Assembly (NCBI GenBank): GCA_024305405.1
Contig: JAKNDB010000105.1
Location: 2,727,501-2,791,500, forward strand
Length of the DNA: 64,000 nt
Origin: Dirofilaria immitis
Lineage: Eukaryota; Nematoda; Chromadorea; Rhabditida; Onchocercidae
Reading direction: 5' to 3'
Positions 15,101-27,219 of this stretch are shown here, in pieces. The notes beneath the pieces were generated by a model that saw only the letters and a list, made by a program, of their open reading frames with translations, was not told where the DNA came from and searched no databases. The first letter of the stretch is position 1; each line of letters begins with the position of its first letter. Both the position numbers and the translations under genes were made by a program.

Positions 15101-15713
15101 AAATATTTGTTAATAGTAGTTAATTTAATAGTAATAAAAAAATTTTAATTTTTATAAGAACAAGGTTAGAACTATATTTCATTGACTTTTGAGTAAATCA
15201 AATGCATATCTAATGGATAATGACATTGTGTAATTGTAATTTGTGAAAAATGAATTAAATTTAAACGACATAAAACAACTGATGATTGCGTATATTCTGA
15301 TGGAAGCTGCATATCTCAGGTAATGTTAATTTTATCAATAAGCAAATTAAAATTTAGAGCAAGAAGAAGATTATCAGTTAGATAATGTTTATTTAGATGA
15401 AGTGGAATACATTCATATCAGTTAAGTTTTGAAAGTACCAATAATGATGACTTCTACTTTTATTATTGTTAACACTAATTTACTGATACTTTTTAAATGT
15501 ATGCCCTCTAATGCGCATAACATTTTACACTGAATGTGTAACAATGACCTTGAGCGATACTATGAAACTCAATTTAAAACCGTTTAATTTATCAATAATA
15601 AATTCAATAATGCTCACAAACTACCAGTTTTCCTTGATTCCATTCGTTTTATTTTAATTAGTTAAAGACAAATAGAATCCTCTTTAATAGATGTTTGTTC
15701 AAATACCAGTATA
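12147..15713. other. intergenic, no gene seen
   Basis: Downstream of the TGF-beta ligand. AT-rich, with short open frames on both strands (for example 14502-14992, minus) rich in Lys, Ile, Phe and Asn, which I judge to be chance. A TA-rich run lies near 13192-13215. Confidence 0.5.
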
Positions 15714-15715
15714 GA

Positions 15716-15822
15716 GCGACATACCTGTTATTGCTCAACTTCATACGGCTAAACACTGCTTGTCCCTCTAAGAAGTTGTTTGGACAAAATTAACCAGTAA
15801 CTATTTAGTAGGCTAGAGTCTA
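15716..15822 (-). pseudogene. decayed 18S rRNA fragment
   Basis: Read on the minus strand, this interval contains several blocks of the eukaryotic small-subunit rRNA in the right order: GACTCTAGCC with CTACTAAATAGT, then CTTCTTAGAGGGACAAGC (plus 15758-15775), a diverged GTGTTTAGCC, and TTGAGCAATAACAGGT (plus 15723-15738). These belong to the highly conserved 3' part of 18S rRNA. The intervening bases are diverged, and similarity stops on both sides, so this is a fragment of roughly 110 bases and not a working rRNA gene. The local base composition is less AT-rich than the surroundings. Recognition is from memory of the conserved blocks. Confidence 0.75.
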
Positions 15823-15839
15823 TTAAAGCCAAGCACCTG

Positions 15840-18800
15840 AGAATGATTTGAAACCCACTAGAATAATGCCTAGAGCTATCTACAACACACGCTGTTTAAA
15901 ACCAATTTTATTCCATTTGTTCTGCTGCAGCAGCAATCTTTCAGAAAAATTAGAAATGTAATTCGGATTTTAAATTAAATAATAGAATATTGAAAAAATC
16001 GTATCTTGAAAAAATATAGAGATTTGAAGCTTTCATCACAGTTTGAAAGTAAATATATATCTGTGTGTTTTTATAAATTAATTAATAAAAATTAATTGGT
16101 TAAGGAAGAAGGAAGAAGATATAATAAAAAAGAAGAGAAGGAACAATTTCTGTAATTACTAACAAAACACTAAAAAATTGCTGTATTTTGCTGTTTGTAG
16201 TTTGCTTATAATTAATCCAAATTATAATCCTTGATAGCTGGATAGTATCGGAATGCTAAAAAATATAAAGAATTCAATAGCATTTGTAGCAAGTTATAGA
16301 AATAAATAGTGTATTGTTAAATATACATTGTTTTAATTAATTTGAAAATGCTGATGTATTAATTGACTGCTAAATAAGCAAAAGTCTTGTATAATAAACT
16401 GTTTTAAAATGAGGATAATATTTCTACTATGTCTAATATATCATGCTCTATCTGATACAGTGCATAAATTATTCACTGATTTATTTAAAACACTTCGATA
16501 ACACAACTCGCATTTGTGCATATATATTTATATACCTTACGTCACAGTTGCAATCAATTAAAAGATGATATAATAAGTCAGACATAAACGAACTCTAAAT
16601 TACAATTTATCCTAAACAATGCTTAGCATCCTGAAAAATTAGCTAGCTATTCTTGATGTGATTCATTGATCATGATTGAAACGATTGATTCCCCTCTTAG
16701 TCATTCTCCAAATATCATCTTAGCTGAATAGGTTGTTTCATTTTCATTTCATTTATTTTTAAAACGAAAATACCACATATGAAGCGGAACTGTTCGAAAT
16801 ATAAAATAAAGAAGAAAAAATGTACAATGTAAAAAATACAGGCTCAGAATAAGACAAAGATATTGTGAAAAATTAAATAAAAACATATAGATGTTATTTG
16901 TCTAAAATATTTCTAAACATGGCGATATATATCATTTCTTGTCGAAAATATCTAATTCATTCAGGTTGTAGGCTTCCAATGAACATAACTCGAGCTTGAC
17001 TAAAATAATTTTAATAACAAATACGGATGTGATTATATTATAAAGTTGATATTGAAAAAAAAATCGACGTACCTGGCTAACAGTAAAAGTAATGATCTCG
17101 AAATTGAAATACAGAAAGAGGAGGAAAGGGTTTTTCTAAATGATGTTTGCAAGCAACAAATGTCAAATACAAATTTTTGTAAGAGAAAGAAAGAATTGGT
17201 GCCCATTTTTAATTAATTGTTTTTTTTGCAGTTTTCTATTCTATTTAATATATATATTTGATCTTTTTATTTTATATATATATACATATTTGTTCTATTT
17301 GATATATATTTTTGTTCTATTTGGTATATTTCTTCGATGCACATTAATTCTTCTAAAAGTGTTGAATTGAATATCATTAAATACAAAAAATTGATCCTGT
17401 TTGGTGGAATAATTGTACATTTATTATTATAAGAATGAATATGTAATGCGAACAATATCAAATACACACACTTGTCTCATTCAAGAATTGCAAATTACAA
17501 ATTGTAAAGATGATTTCGGAGTATGTCATTGGCGTTAGTGACAAGTAGTTTTTGCCGAAATAAAATGAAAATTGTATCATCTCTCGAAATGCAAATGCAT
17601 AAATAGTGGTAGTATAAGTTTATTAATCACATTTATATAACGCTTTATTCACTGACCCATCTAATTCGAATGAATGATCGACGTATCTGGTCTAACATTG
17701 ACATAATATCCTCTCATTTATTCGATATATAGATTTATTCTCAAAATCATCCTTGTGATGCAATTTAGAATTCTTCATTCATCAATCATCCACGCTTGAA
17801 ATGAAAAAGGAAACAATATCGATCGCTAATTCTATTAAATGTTGACTTTCCTTCAATATTGTTGTGTTCGCTATTTTACAATTATACAGATATGAATAAG
17901 CATCTTTTAACATTACTCAATATTGTTTTAAATTTATTCTATTACTCACTAAAAGATGTCGTTGTATCTTTTTTAAATACCTTCAGTGGGTGCTAATTAT
18001 TTTTTGTACATGCTACTCAATCAATGTTTGATTACTTTTACATGGAAACTGGATATACGCCCCTTGTGGAAGGTACAAAAGGTAATGAGGAAAGAGCGGA
18101 AGAAATAAAATTAATCAAATTTTTTAAGTAGAAGGATTAGGAAGCGAGCTATATTAATAAAATTTCTTTGTCTTCTCTCTCCATTGTTTTTGGCTTGTCA
18201 TGTCATGACGCCTCATCTTGTACTTGATATCTTATGTATTCAATGAACAAAGTTATATCGATAGAATATCTCTCTTAAGCTTATCAACTAAAGTATAACG
18301 AAACTGGCAAAATTGCAGTAAACAGCATGCGATAGTATAATATTCTCTGAGTCACTGCCTATCATTCAGTCAATACTATCATGAAGGCATGATGATAATC
18401 GGTGATTAAATCAACTTTTTATAACTTTGGCAATAATTTCTTGCATAGAAAATTGGATTTGCAATTTCTTATTCTAATAGACTCTAAAGGAAACAATATC
18501 CTGTTATTAGATACAGTATTGAAAAGTAAGGCGGAAGTCATTCATCCATCCATCTATCCATCGTATTTCTTCCACTGAGTTTATAATTATTACATCTGGA
18601 ATCTTTTCAAGGCATAATGGTCCATATATTTAGACCATAAATGAGAGAATATTATAAAATAGAAGAGTTATGGAATGATTAACTGGGTATGTGAGTAGTT
18701 AATTTTCAACTATATAAGTGTCAAGTCTTTAGGATGACTCTCCGGCGTTTGACACTAGGGGTACAGAAGATTCAAATTGACTTTCAGACAAGCCAACGAT

Positions 18801-19840
18801 GATAGCTTCAAATAAGTTGACGATATGGAATGCTCTTTTCGGCTTTATTGTTTATCGTTTTTAACCTATTTTTCATCGTGTTTTATAACATTTTTTTAAT
18901 GTTTTTTTGGCAGCTAATGATTTCATTTTCCTTTATGAATTGCCTTAATACCATAGAATTTGGGACAAATTATCTACAAGTCTAACGATTTTCTCTCTTC
19001 CTGAAAATTATTTTCCATATGAAGATTAATTGGGAAGGGAACCGCGAGAAAATATAATTCATCACATAAATTGCAAAATTAGTTCAATTTTTTGATTGAA
19101 TGTTTTAAGTAATTCCAGCGTTTTTGCATAAGTGCTATAGAATGTCGAAAAAAAGCATCAAGTAGTAAGAGCAGAAATTATAGAAAATTTATTCATCCTG
19201 ACTATTGGAATTTCGATTCCGAAAATCATCAGAAATGCCGAGCTGTCATTATAATTATCAGTCTGGATGGAAAGTAACAATAACATTGAAATATATGTCA
19301 AATGAATCTAAGGACTTGAAATATTCCAGTTAGACTTATTCTTAAATCTCAATAACAATGAGCATGGTGTATTCGAGATTAATTGATTAGATCCTGTCGA
19401 TGCATATTCTGAAAGTGCTTCACCTGAACGCATCAGATTTCCATATCCTATCATCATGTCTATAAAACGATGAGAATACGAATTTTTAATTATGCTATAT
19501 TCTTATTAATGTAAGTAGTCATATGAGCATCAGTATTCATACAAAATGGAATTTCTAAACGAAATTTTATTAAAATTTTTCCAAAAATTCTAATTTTATA
19601 AATAATACGTCAACTTATTTAATTATATATTATTCGGATTAGATATTCATTGATCTATAATTACTTTCCAAAGTTCAGTTTTAACATTTCCACACGTATA
19701 TAGACTTATTTTTCCTCTGAACTGTCAAAATGTAAAATATTTTTATACAATTTCAAAAAAATTTTGAGAATTCCTATAAAATATTAATCAATCTTATTAA
19801 CTTCCTAAGCTTACGAATTTTCATTTCTCCTTTTGCAGTT

Positions 19841-19872
<32 letters not shown>

Positions 19873-20400
19873 CCCTCGTAAATTGGATTAAATTGCTCTT
19901 ATTCTCAATAATTTATTGCATGATTCATATTTTTAGCTCTCAAATGATTTTAAAAACTCAAATTTTCAATCAGCTATAAAGTAATCGCTGTATTATCATT
20001 TTCTAGCTCAATTGCTTTGATCAATTTTTTATTATGCCAAATTTTCATTCCTCATTGTCCATAAATAGTTAATTTCTTGATTTATTGAAATTTAAAACGA
20101 AATTGGTTTCATTTTTCAGAAAGAAACTTATTAAGTTTGAAATCATTTTAATCTGTTTCAATTTTAATTAATTCATAATTCACAATAATATATTTTAGAC
20201 TTGATTTCAAGGAAATATTTGCTTCACCATTTCTTTGCAGTTTATTTTTATTTAAAAACATGTGTTTACAAAAATTTCGATTCCAATAATTATTGTATAA
20301 TGATGTCTTGTCATTATAACATAGAATTATATCACTACTAGGTGTATGTAGAAAATAAATGTTAATAACGATAAATTGAGTTGAATAATATTGCTCCAAC
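15840..20400. other. intergenic, no gene resolved
   Basis: AT-rich sequence without a supported gene. A CATC-type run sits at about 18540-18560 and a TA dinucleotide array at 19845-19872. Short coding-like pieces near 18730-18800 (plus) could not be joined into a model. Confidence 0.4.
19845..19872. repeat. (TA)n microsatellite
   Basis: Uninterrupted TA dinucleotide run of about 14 units. Confidence 0.95.
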
Positions 20401-20432
20401 TTGCACCAAGTATTTCTTGATTTCTATGATAG

Positions 20433-20612
20433 TGAAGAGATATATAGGTCTGATTCACTATAAAGCATTGCCTCGTCTGTTAGCGAATGAAAAAGTCCGG
20501 GAAAAACTGAACTTCCGAGAAAATTTGATTCTTCAAAAATAATTCTAGTCTGAAAAAGCGTTCTGTCGCAAATAACCGCGGAGATAATACCGCCATTTTT
20601 CAGCAAAGATAA
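20433..20612 (+). CDS. possible exon, unrecognised hydrophilic protein
   Basis: The plus strand reads MIVKRYIGLIHYKALPRLL then ANEKVREKLNFRENLILQ, a charged, helix-prone sequence. At the A5 run near 20533-20540 the frame meets TAA. If that run has one base too many, the frame continues through NNSSLKKRSVANNRGDN to a stop just after 20605. Base composition here is clearly less AT-rich than around it. The opposite strand also has an open frame (20424-20606) and a short Arg/Phe-rich reading, so the strand is not certain. I do not recognise the protein. Confidence 0.3.
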
Positions 20613-21316
20613 ATATCAAATTATTTCTAAACCTTTTGATAATGATGATATAATGAAAGCACTATTACCGCTCCATTCTAATGCCATATTAGTTCATTCT
20701 GTTTCTCCTTTCTAAATTTCATAAACTTTTCCTTGCTAAATATGATAATGAGCCATTTATAAGCAGATTCCTGATATTTTTTTTGCTTTTAAGAAGAATT
20801 CATCTACTAGTAAAAGAAACGAAATATTAGTTGCAGGTCAACGGTAATAATAATGATTTTTACAGTCTTTTCCACCAGTCTGTATATTATTATTTTATAT
20901 TAGTTAGCGATTTCTATACGTTTTTATTGGAAAAAACTGTAAACAAAAATAGATCATCTGTTTGTCATTTCACTCATTGCAAATTTCTTGTTTTGCATAG
21001 ATGATATTCTTCATCTTATGTATATAATATTCTTTTTATCTTTCTTTATAGCGAGTGATATTAATGATAACTTTCAGAAGCGCATCTTTGTCATTCGCTT
21101 CTATCCATTTCAATCGCGTTGATTGGAACGATTTTCTCTTTCTCATCAAAACACATCTATTTTTCTCCTTGATCGCTAAATTTTATTTTCCTCTTTGAAT
21201 TTCAATATCTTCATTTGTTTTTGATTTTCTTATAAAGTTCTGCAAAAGCATACTTTGTTTCCTGACCGGGCTTTTTGGTATAAAAAATGAATTGTAGAGT
21301 CAATTGAATGAAATAG

Positions 21317-21324
21317 TATAAATA
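21317..21324 (+). promoter_or_regulatory. TATA-box-like TATAAATA
   Basis: TATAAATA lies about 78 bases upstream of the ATG of the small secreted-type open frame at 21402. Such motifs are frequent by chance in this AT-rich DNA, so position is the only support. Confidence 0.25.
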
Positions 21325-21401
21325 CTGATAAATTAAAGTCAGTTGAAGTAGATCATTAGTATTCTCGAATTTAATTGTTAGTTTAAGGATCTAATTCTTG
21401 A

Positions 21402-21515
21402 ATGTTCTCCTTAATGATCTTATTGATCGCATTTTTCATCGTTATCAGTTCAAACGTTATTGAACCAGAGTTAGTTATATCTGACCATTTTGATAATATA
21501 GATAGATCACGTTGA
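21402..21515 (+). CDS. possible small secreted peptide or signal exon
   Basis: Open frame of 37 codons: MFSLMILLIAFFIVISS is a convincing signal-peptide core (Met start, hydrophobic run, small residues), followed by NVIEPELVISDHFDNIDRSR and TGA. It could be a complete tiny secreted peptide or the first exon of the coiled-coil gene downstream. A weak donor (GTTGAC) exists near 21511, but its phase does not match the next exon at 21898 without an indel. Support is composition and layout only. Confidence 0.3.
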   Translation: MFSLMILLIAFFIVISSNVIEPELVISDHFDNIDRSR

Positions 21516-21897
21516 CGAAGTACTTCAGAAATGATATTGAGTTGTTTTCAGTTTAAAACTGGAAAAAATATAAATGATTAAATTTTGTTAGTTTTTCTTG
21601 ATTTTCAGTCATTTGATTGAATCATTCTTAAATGTCGATATGACTGATATCGGTTTCTTTTTTTTTAAATATAGTAAACATATAAACAACCCATTTAAAC
21701 TAAGTCCGGATCATTTTAACTTTGTGAATTAAAAACAGTTATTTAAAGTTTAACACAATTATTCGTCGTATTAATAATTAAGTGCTGCAAGGGTATTTAT
21801 TTCAAATTGTTTCGAAATTATAGAGTTTTAAATATTTAGAGGATTTTGAGAATACGGATAATTAAATGAACGACCATTTGATTTAAAAACTTTGCAG

Positions 21898-22818
21898 AAT
21901 CCAGCATGTAAACAACTCATTGAATGATATGCGAATTCTCGGACAAAACTGAAGAATCTCTGTTGCATACCGAAGAACGGGAATGCCGGAACGAATCTTT
22001 GCAATTAGAACTCAGAAAACTAAACGATGAGGTTTATGTAGTGTTGGAATCATAAAAGGATAGATTCTATTTAGTAACAATGAATAAGAATTTTGAACTC
22101 AAATCTAAATTAAATAAAATCCTCTAGCGTCAATGAGTTAAAATATTTTTGAAATATATAATGCGAATATATGTTTTCATTTTTTCAAATCCATCTAAAA
22201 TGAAAGTGCAAAGGATTGAAATATTGGAAAAAAGGAGAGATTTGGTGTAAAGTTACTTTGCAGAATTATTAAAATTTCCATTGCTTTTGAATGAAATATA
22301 TTACAGTTATCCAGTTAATTTTTCGAATTATTCAATTTTCAAATCGCATTTAGAATATCGATTTCTCTGTTTTGTTTAAATACTTAATTTAATCTTTCTC
22401 TCAAAATCAGCGAATTCTTTTTGAAAATGCGTTGTTAGCAGTAAGTAAATTAATTATGATTACTGAAAGATTCTCCAGCATAAGTTATGGCAACTTTCAA
22501 AATTAGTGTAATGACTCGTCTTACATTTGCAGCGTAATTCACTTTACGAAAATTGTTTGCGAGAAAAATCATGAAACATTGCAACAACTGTCGAAAATGC
22601 GAAAAAGGTATTGTCAATTGTGTTACAGTTTAAAAACTACGATATAGTGCTGAACGAATAAGTTTCTCTGATATTTGTCTTATAAGTGATTTGGATTGGA
22701 AAAAGTAAAGAAAGCTGTAATGTCTTTTATCAGACAATCAGCAGAACTAAGCAGACCAGGATTTTATGGGAATTACTTGGATTCAAGGATAGCTAAATAC
22801 TTCTATAAGATGAGCTGA
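21898..22818 (+). CDS. unrecognised coiled-coil-type protein, 3' exons
   Basis: Four exons can be phased: 21898-22031, 22411-22440 (30-base micro-exon), 22533-22607, 22687-22818, ending at TGA. All junctions have GT donors and AG acceptors. The protein is rich in Glu, Lys, Leu and Arg and helix-prone: TEESLLHTEERECRNESLQL, ELRKLNDE, RILFENALLA, RNSLYENCLRE, ETLQQLSKMRK, KKVKKAVMSFIRQSAELSRP, ending IAKYFYKMS. Three homopolymer positions need a one-base change to keep the frame open: A4 near 21949, A5 near 22563 and A5 near 22701. With these the splice phases agree, including AG|T between the last two exons. The 5' end is unknown. No family recognised; function not assigned. Confidence 0.5.
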
Positions 22819-23429
22819 TAGGTAGTCGTATCGTTATCAAAAGTGTCTAGTAAACGATGTGATTCTTAAGCCAATTAATTAACAAAGCATTCTGATGAGT
22901 CGATGGAACTACTCTTTAACTTTGAATTTTTATCTTATTGTAGTAATGATATCCTCAGTGATCTATTTGCTGAAATCCATAAATTCAATTACGTAAATAA
23001 ACTTTTAAATTATTGTTTTAAGTGAAAGCGGGAATTTTTTTTTTGACGATTAACACTTTTATGTAAATTTAAAAATATGTTCTTTATGAAGCACTAGCAA
23101 GTGAGGAATCATAATTTGACTTTGAACTTCAGAAAGACAAGAATTCTTCAGATTTGTTCTCATAACTTTTCCGTCCAAAAATTGTGACGGATTTAAAAAA
23201 AAGCCTAAAAAAACTAGAAAATTTGTCAAGAGATCAAAACCTACTAGGAAAACAATGTGTTTACGTAAAATAGTAGGAGAGAAATTGCTGTTTGAAATAA
23301 AACCTGAGAATGATGTTTAGCTCTTTTTCTGCACAGTAATTTTAAGATTTGTACGGTAAGTTATCTAAAGAATTCCTAAATTTAGATATGCTTGCAGAAA
23401 GCCAAATGTAACGCAATACTACAAAAGAA

Positions 23430-24030
23430 TCCAAACAAAAGAAATAGATCTGAACCCAATGAAAAAGACAGAAATAAAAAAGAATCGAAGATCGATTTTC
23501 AAAGGCAAAATGAATAATGCACAACAGAAATTGTATTTTCGAGAGGCACGGAAATTGAAAAACTGTTGCGGACAGTTATTTAAGTGTTGTGCCATCCGTA
23601 AACTGTTAGTTATTCTGAATAACTTCTGCATGGCATGCCATTTGTCTGAATAGAATTTCTTATAGTAACTGTCACAGAGATGTTTTGTACAAAAACGATT
23701 GAGTAATTAATTAATCTTTGCTTCAGCAATGTGATATTGCTGCATAAGGTATAAATTGTTGAAGATGCAAAATAAGCACAATAATCAATGAAAAAATCGC
23801 TACGAAAAGAAGGGAAATCAGAGAAGCCGACGAACAATGTTACTTAGAACGTTATGATAGTATAAAAGCGAAAAATGCCAGAAATTATAAACGTGGGTAG
23901 CAACATCGGAGTAGCATTGAATGCAGAAAATCTAAGAATCAAGATTCTGATGTATAATTTTAAAAATTGTTGATAACGTTCCAAATGAATGATAATAATA
24001 ACGTCTTTCATTGATAATTTCCCCAATTAT
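23430..24030 (+). CDS. coding-like islands, unrecognised
   Basis: Plus-strand segments look protein-coding by composition. About 23459-23580 reads NNAQQKLYFREARKLKNCCG with a Lys/Arg-rich upstream part; about 23775-23900 reads INEKIATKRREIREADEQCY and LERYDSIKAKNARNYKR. Both are charged and helix-prone like the gene at 21.9-22.8 kb. Frames shift at A-runs and no complete splice model could be built, so this may be a second gene or decayed sequence. Confidence 0.25.
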
Positions 24031-24990
24031 AGTTATGGAATTTCAATTTCAAAGCCATTTTATTTGAGAAATTAAAAATTTCACATATGCCTCAAAATCT
24101 AAATTAAATAAATAGTTTAATTGTATATAGGTTTTATTTTTCAACATTTTCCTGATTCGACTCCTATTATTATTTGGTGAAGACTTTATGTTTATCAAGT
24201 AGCTTAAGATTTTCATGGATGTTCTTTATATGAAATTTTCAATATTTAATGCAAAGATATTTTAATATTAATTTCCGAAAATTTTCCAAAATTCTTAATT
24301 AAAAATCTTCAAAAACCAATCAAACTGTTGTATAGTATTGTTTTAATTGTTACTATTTTATATTATAATATGATTGATATTTAATCGCTTTCAAAATACA
24401 ATTAACCTGTCGAGAAATTTTATACACATGATACAATATGCAATCTCCTGTTTAGCAAACAAAATATTTCATGTCATTTGTCTTCTGAACAAATTATTTC
24501 AGTAATTTGATTTCAGAAATTTTCTCATGTCCATTTCTGTGTATTGGAGTTTGGACACTCAAAATTAGACATTTCTTCTAGGTATTAAAGACACATTTTT
24601 AGATATTAAAGTTCGGATACTCAAAATTAATTTCTTGTCATCTATTCCTTTCAAATTTTATTATCGATTATCGTGGGATCATATGTTAAAATATTTCTCT
24701 CGGATTTTATTATTGATTATTATCTCCAGCTAACCTATCCCCATTCCCTAACAATGAAAATAGTTTTTAATTACTTGTTTCGGAAAATTATGTTTCAATT
24801 AAATATTTCCATTGCACTGATATCCCGAGATCTAAACGACACTTTTCGGAATTTGAGTTAAAAGATTTGCATAGTGACAAAACCACAACGTATCGACACT
24901 GGTTTCATATCTTCCCCAATTGATACTATTGAAAGCGATAGAAATAATTGGTTTTCGTTATTTGGAAATTTTGGAGGGACTAACTTCTGT
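24031..24990. other. intergenic, no gene seen
   Basis: AT-rich spacer before pbs-5. An imperfect direct repeat, TTGGACACTCAAAATTA and CGGATACTCAAAATTA, lies at about 24551 and 24613. Confidence 0.5.
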
Positions 24991-25004
24991 TTCAGTAAGT
25001 ATCC

Positions 25005-27219
25005 ATGCTGACTAGTAGCACAGATGATGACGTGCCGCAGCGTGATCTTCACGAACCAGTCATAGATAATTTCTGTTTTATGCAGTCTCCATATGGAACA
25101 GTAAGTATTTCCTTCATTCTGTTTAATAATATATAAGATATCATAATAAGAAGCATCATTAATTACGTACTGTAATGACGATGGAAGATATTAATCGGTT
25201 GTACCTAACATAATGATTTAATAGTTTGTGATTAGCTTGTTTCTGTCGAAACATGATGCTTTCAGACAATGATATATTGTTGAAGAAGTTATAGTTGTTG
25301 TTAAGTTCTATAAGTTCTGTACTGTTAAAAGTTCTACCTACTTGTATCGCTCTATATAATTATCTCCGTTCTTGCAGTATCGTATTCGTCATTTGATTTT
25401 AAATTTTTTTCAGAGAAGGCGTTGCTTAATTCAGGATCCAAAAAACTTTTCAGTATTTTACCACTGTTAAGCGTTACAATGTGAAATAGGAAAAATTAAT
25501 CTCTTATTGAAATATATAGAAGCATATTTCCATTATTTTAATCTTTCGGCATAGGGCTGATATAACAGTGCTTCCATTCTATTCAGTGTCTTTGATTTCA
25601 GCCTGCTGAATTTGTTAAATCACATTTTGGCAAACATTCGGGCGCAAAGAATTTACAATTTTTGAAGGGAACTACAACACTTGCATTCATTTATGAGCCA
25701 AAAACACCAACAGACAAGGGAGGGATCATAATTGCCGTGGATTCCCGTGCATCTGCTGGAGAATACATATGTAAGTAATTTATTCAGATTCATTTTTAGT
25801 TTATTTCCGGTGAAAGTCTGAAAATTTTTTGAATCATATGATGATTTTTTGCTATTATTATTTGAAACATTTCAGTTAAATGTCGTTTTTAGCATCTAAG
25901 AGTGTTATGAAAATATTGGATATTGGCGATCGAATGGTAGCGACCATGGCTGGTGGTGCTGCTGATTGTCAGTTTTGGACGCGTATCGTTGCAAAGTATT
26001 GCACGTTAGTTTTTGACGTTATTGTAGATTTTTCTTTTTTCATACTTTTTTGATGTCTTGACGCATTTTTAGTTTATACGAACTTCGAGAAAAGACGGAA
26101 ATTACTGTGGCTGCTGCAAGCAAATATTTTCAGAATGTTTTGTATTCTTATCGAAATTATGGATTGTCAGTTGTAAGTTGTAATTTTGTTTCCAACGATT
26201 ATAAGTTTTATCTTTTTGTGAACTATGCTCTTTCGTCACCTCCCTGAATTCGTAGTGTGATTTCTATCAAATTAAATTTCTCAAGAGGATTTGTCATGAA
26301 AAAATAATATTAGAATTTAAAGTGATGCATTCTTTCAATTATGAGTGTTTTGTTCTTTGTTTTGCAACTCTTGTTACGTTATTTTTATTGATGAATGTTA
26401 TTTAATCTCAAATTTATTCATGGAGATAAAATCCCAGAACTAAATTTTCACTTAAACTCTAATCATTTTTACAGGGATCCATGATTGCAGGATATGACAA
26501 GCGTGGTCCTGCGATTTTAAAGTCGATAGTGAAGGACAGCGTGTTCAATTAAAACTTTGTAGCATAGGCTCAGGTTCGCTGAGGTGTGTCTTGCACATAT
26601 TTGATAACTGAAATATTTTTTAGTTATTGAAAGACGAAAAGCTTTTTCTGGAATTTTTACTTTAAAATTGCAGGATTATTTTTCATTTTTTAGGCTTTGA
26701 AAATAAGCTTTATCCAGAAATATGAGCATAAATTTAGGCTTTGACCAAAAATGTGGAAATTTTTATTTAAAAAAACTGGCAGGAAAATAAGCATAAAAAC
26801 TGGCAGATTATAAAAATAAGCAGAAATCAAATAAGCATAACATATTCCCATTATTTCAGCGCTTATGGTGTCTTAGACAATTTTTATCAATCCAAAATGA
26901 CAGATGATGAAGCCTACAAACTAGGTCGACGAGCAATAATGCATGCTACTTATCGTGATACTGGTTCTGGTGGTGTTTGCAATCGTAAGTTTTTTTTTAG
27001 TATTTTTATTCCTTGAATGATGTTGTAATGTTTTTAATTTTTTTACTGCTTGATATCGGCATGCTCGAAAATTATTATTTATCATTATTTCTTATAGTGG
27101 TGCACATTACATCGACTGAGAAAATTCGCTTTCCTCCGCTTGATGTCTCGCAGCTTTATTATGAATTTGCTGCTGAACTGGGACGCGATATTGTCTATGA
27201 GCCTGAAATGGAAATATAA
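25005..27219 (+). CDS. pbs-5: proteasome subunit beta type-5 (PBS-5)
   Basis: Catalytic beta-5 (chymotrypsin-like) subunit of the 20S proteasome. Exons: 25005-25100, 25602-25770, 25893-26004, 26073-26172, 26475-26583, 26860-26984, 27098-27219; about 277 residues. Cleavage after Gly55 (LKG|TTTLAF) exposes the catalytic Thr. Asp and Arg of [11 protein letters not shown] and the Lys of SKSVMKI match the active-site Asp17, Arg19 and Lys33 of the family; their numbering is raised by a longer loop ([11 protein letters not shown]) after strand 1. [12 protein letters not shown] and [14 protein letters not shown] are family hallmarks. Exon 5 shifts frame after GPAI at the T4 run 26515-26518: the upstream frame ends in TAA, while [19 protein letters not shown] is one frame away and joins perfectly to the next exon. 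A splice-acceptor-like TTTCAG ends 10 bases before the ATG, consistent with trans-splicing. Confidence 0.93.
26690..26845 (+). repeat. clustered AATAAGCATAA-like units in a pbs-5 intron
   Basis: Within intron 5 the words AATAAGC, GAGCATAAA, AATAAGCATAA and AACTGGCAG recur at irregular short spacing. It looks like a degenerate local repeat. No function inferred. Confidence 0.5.
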
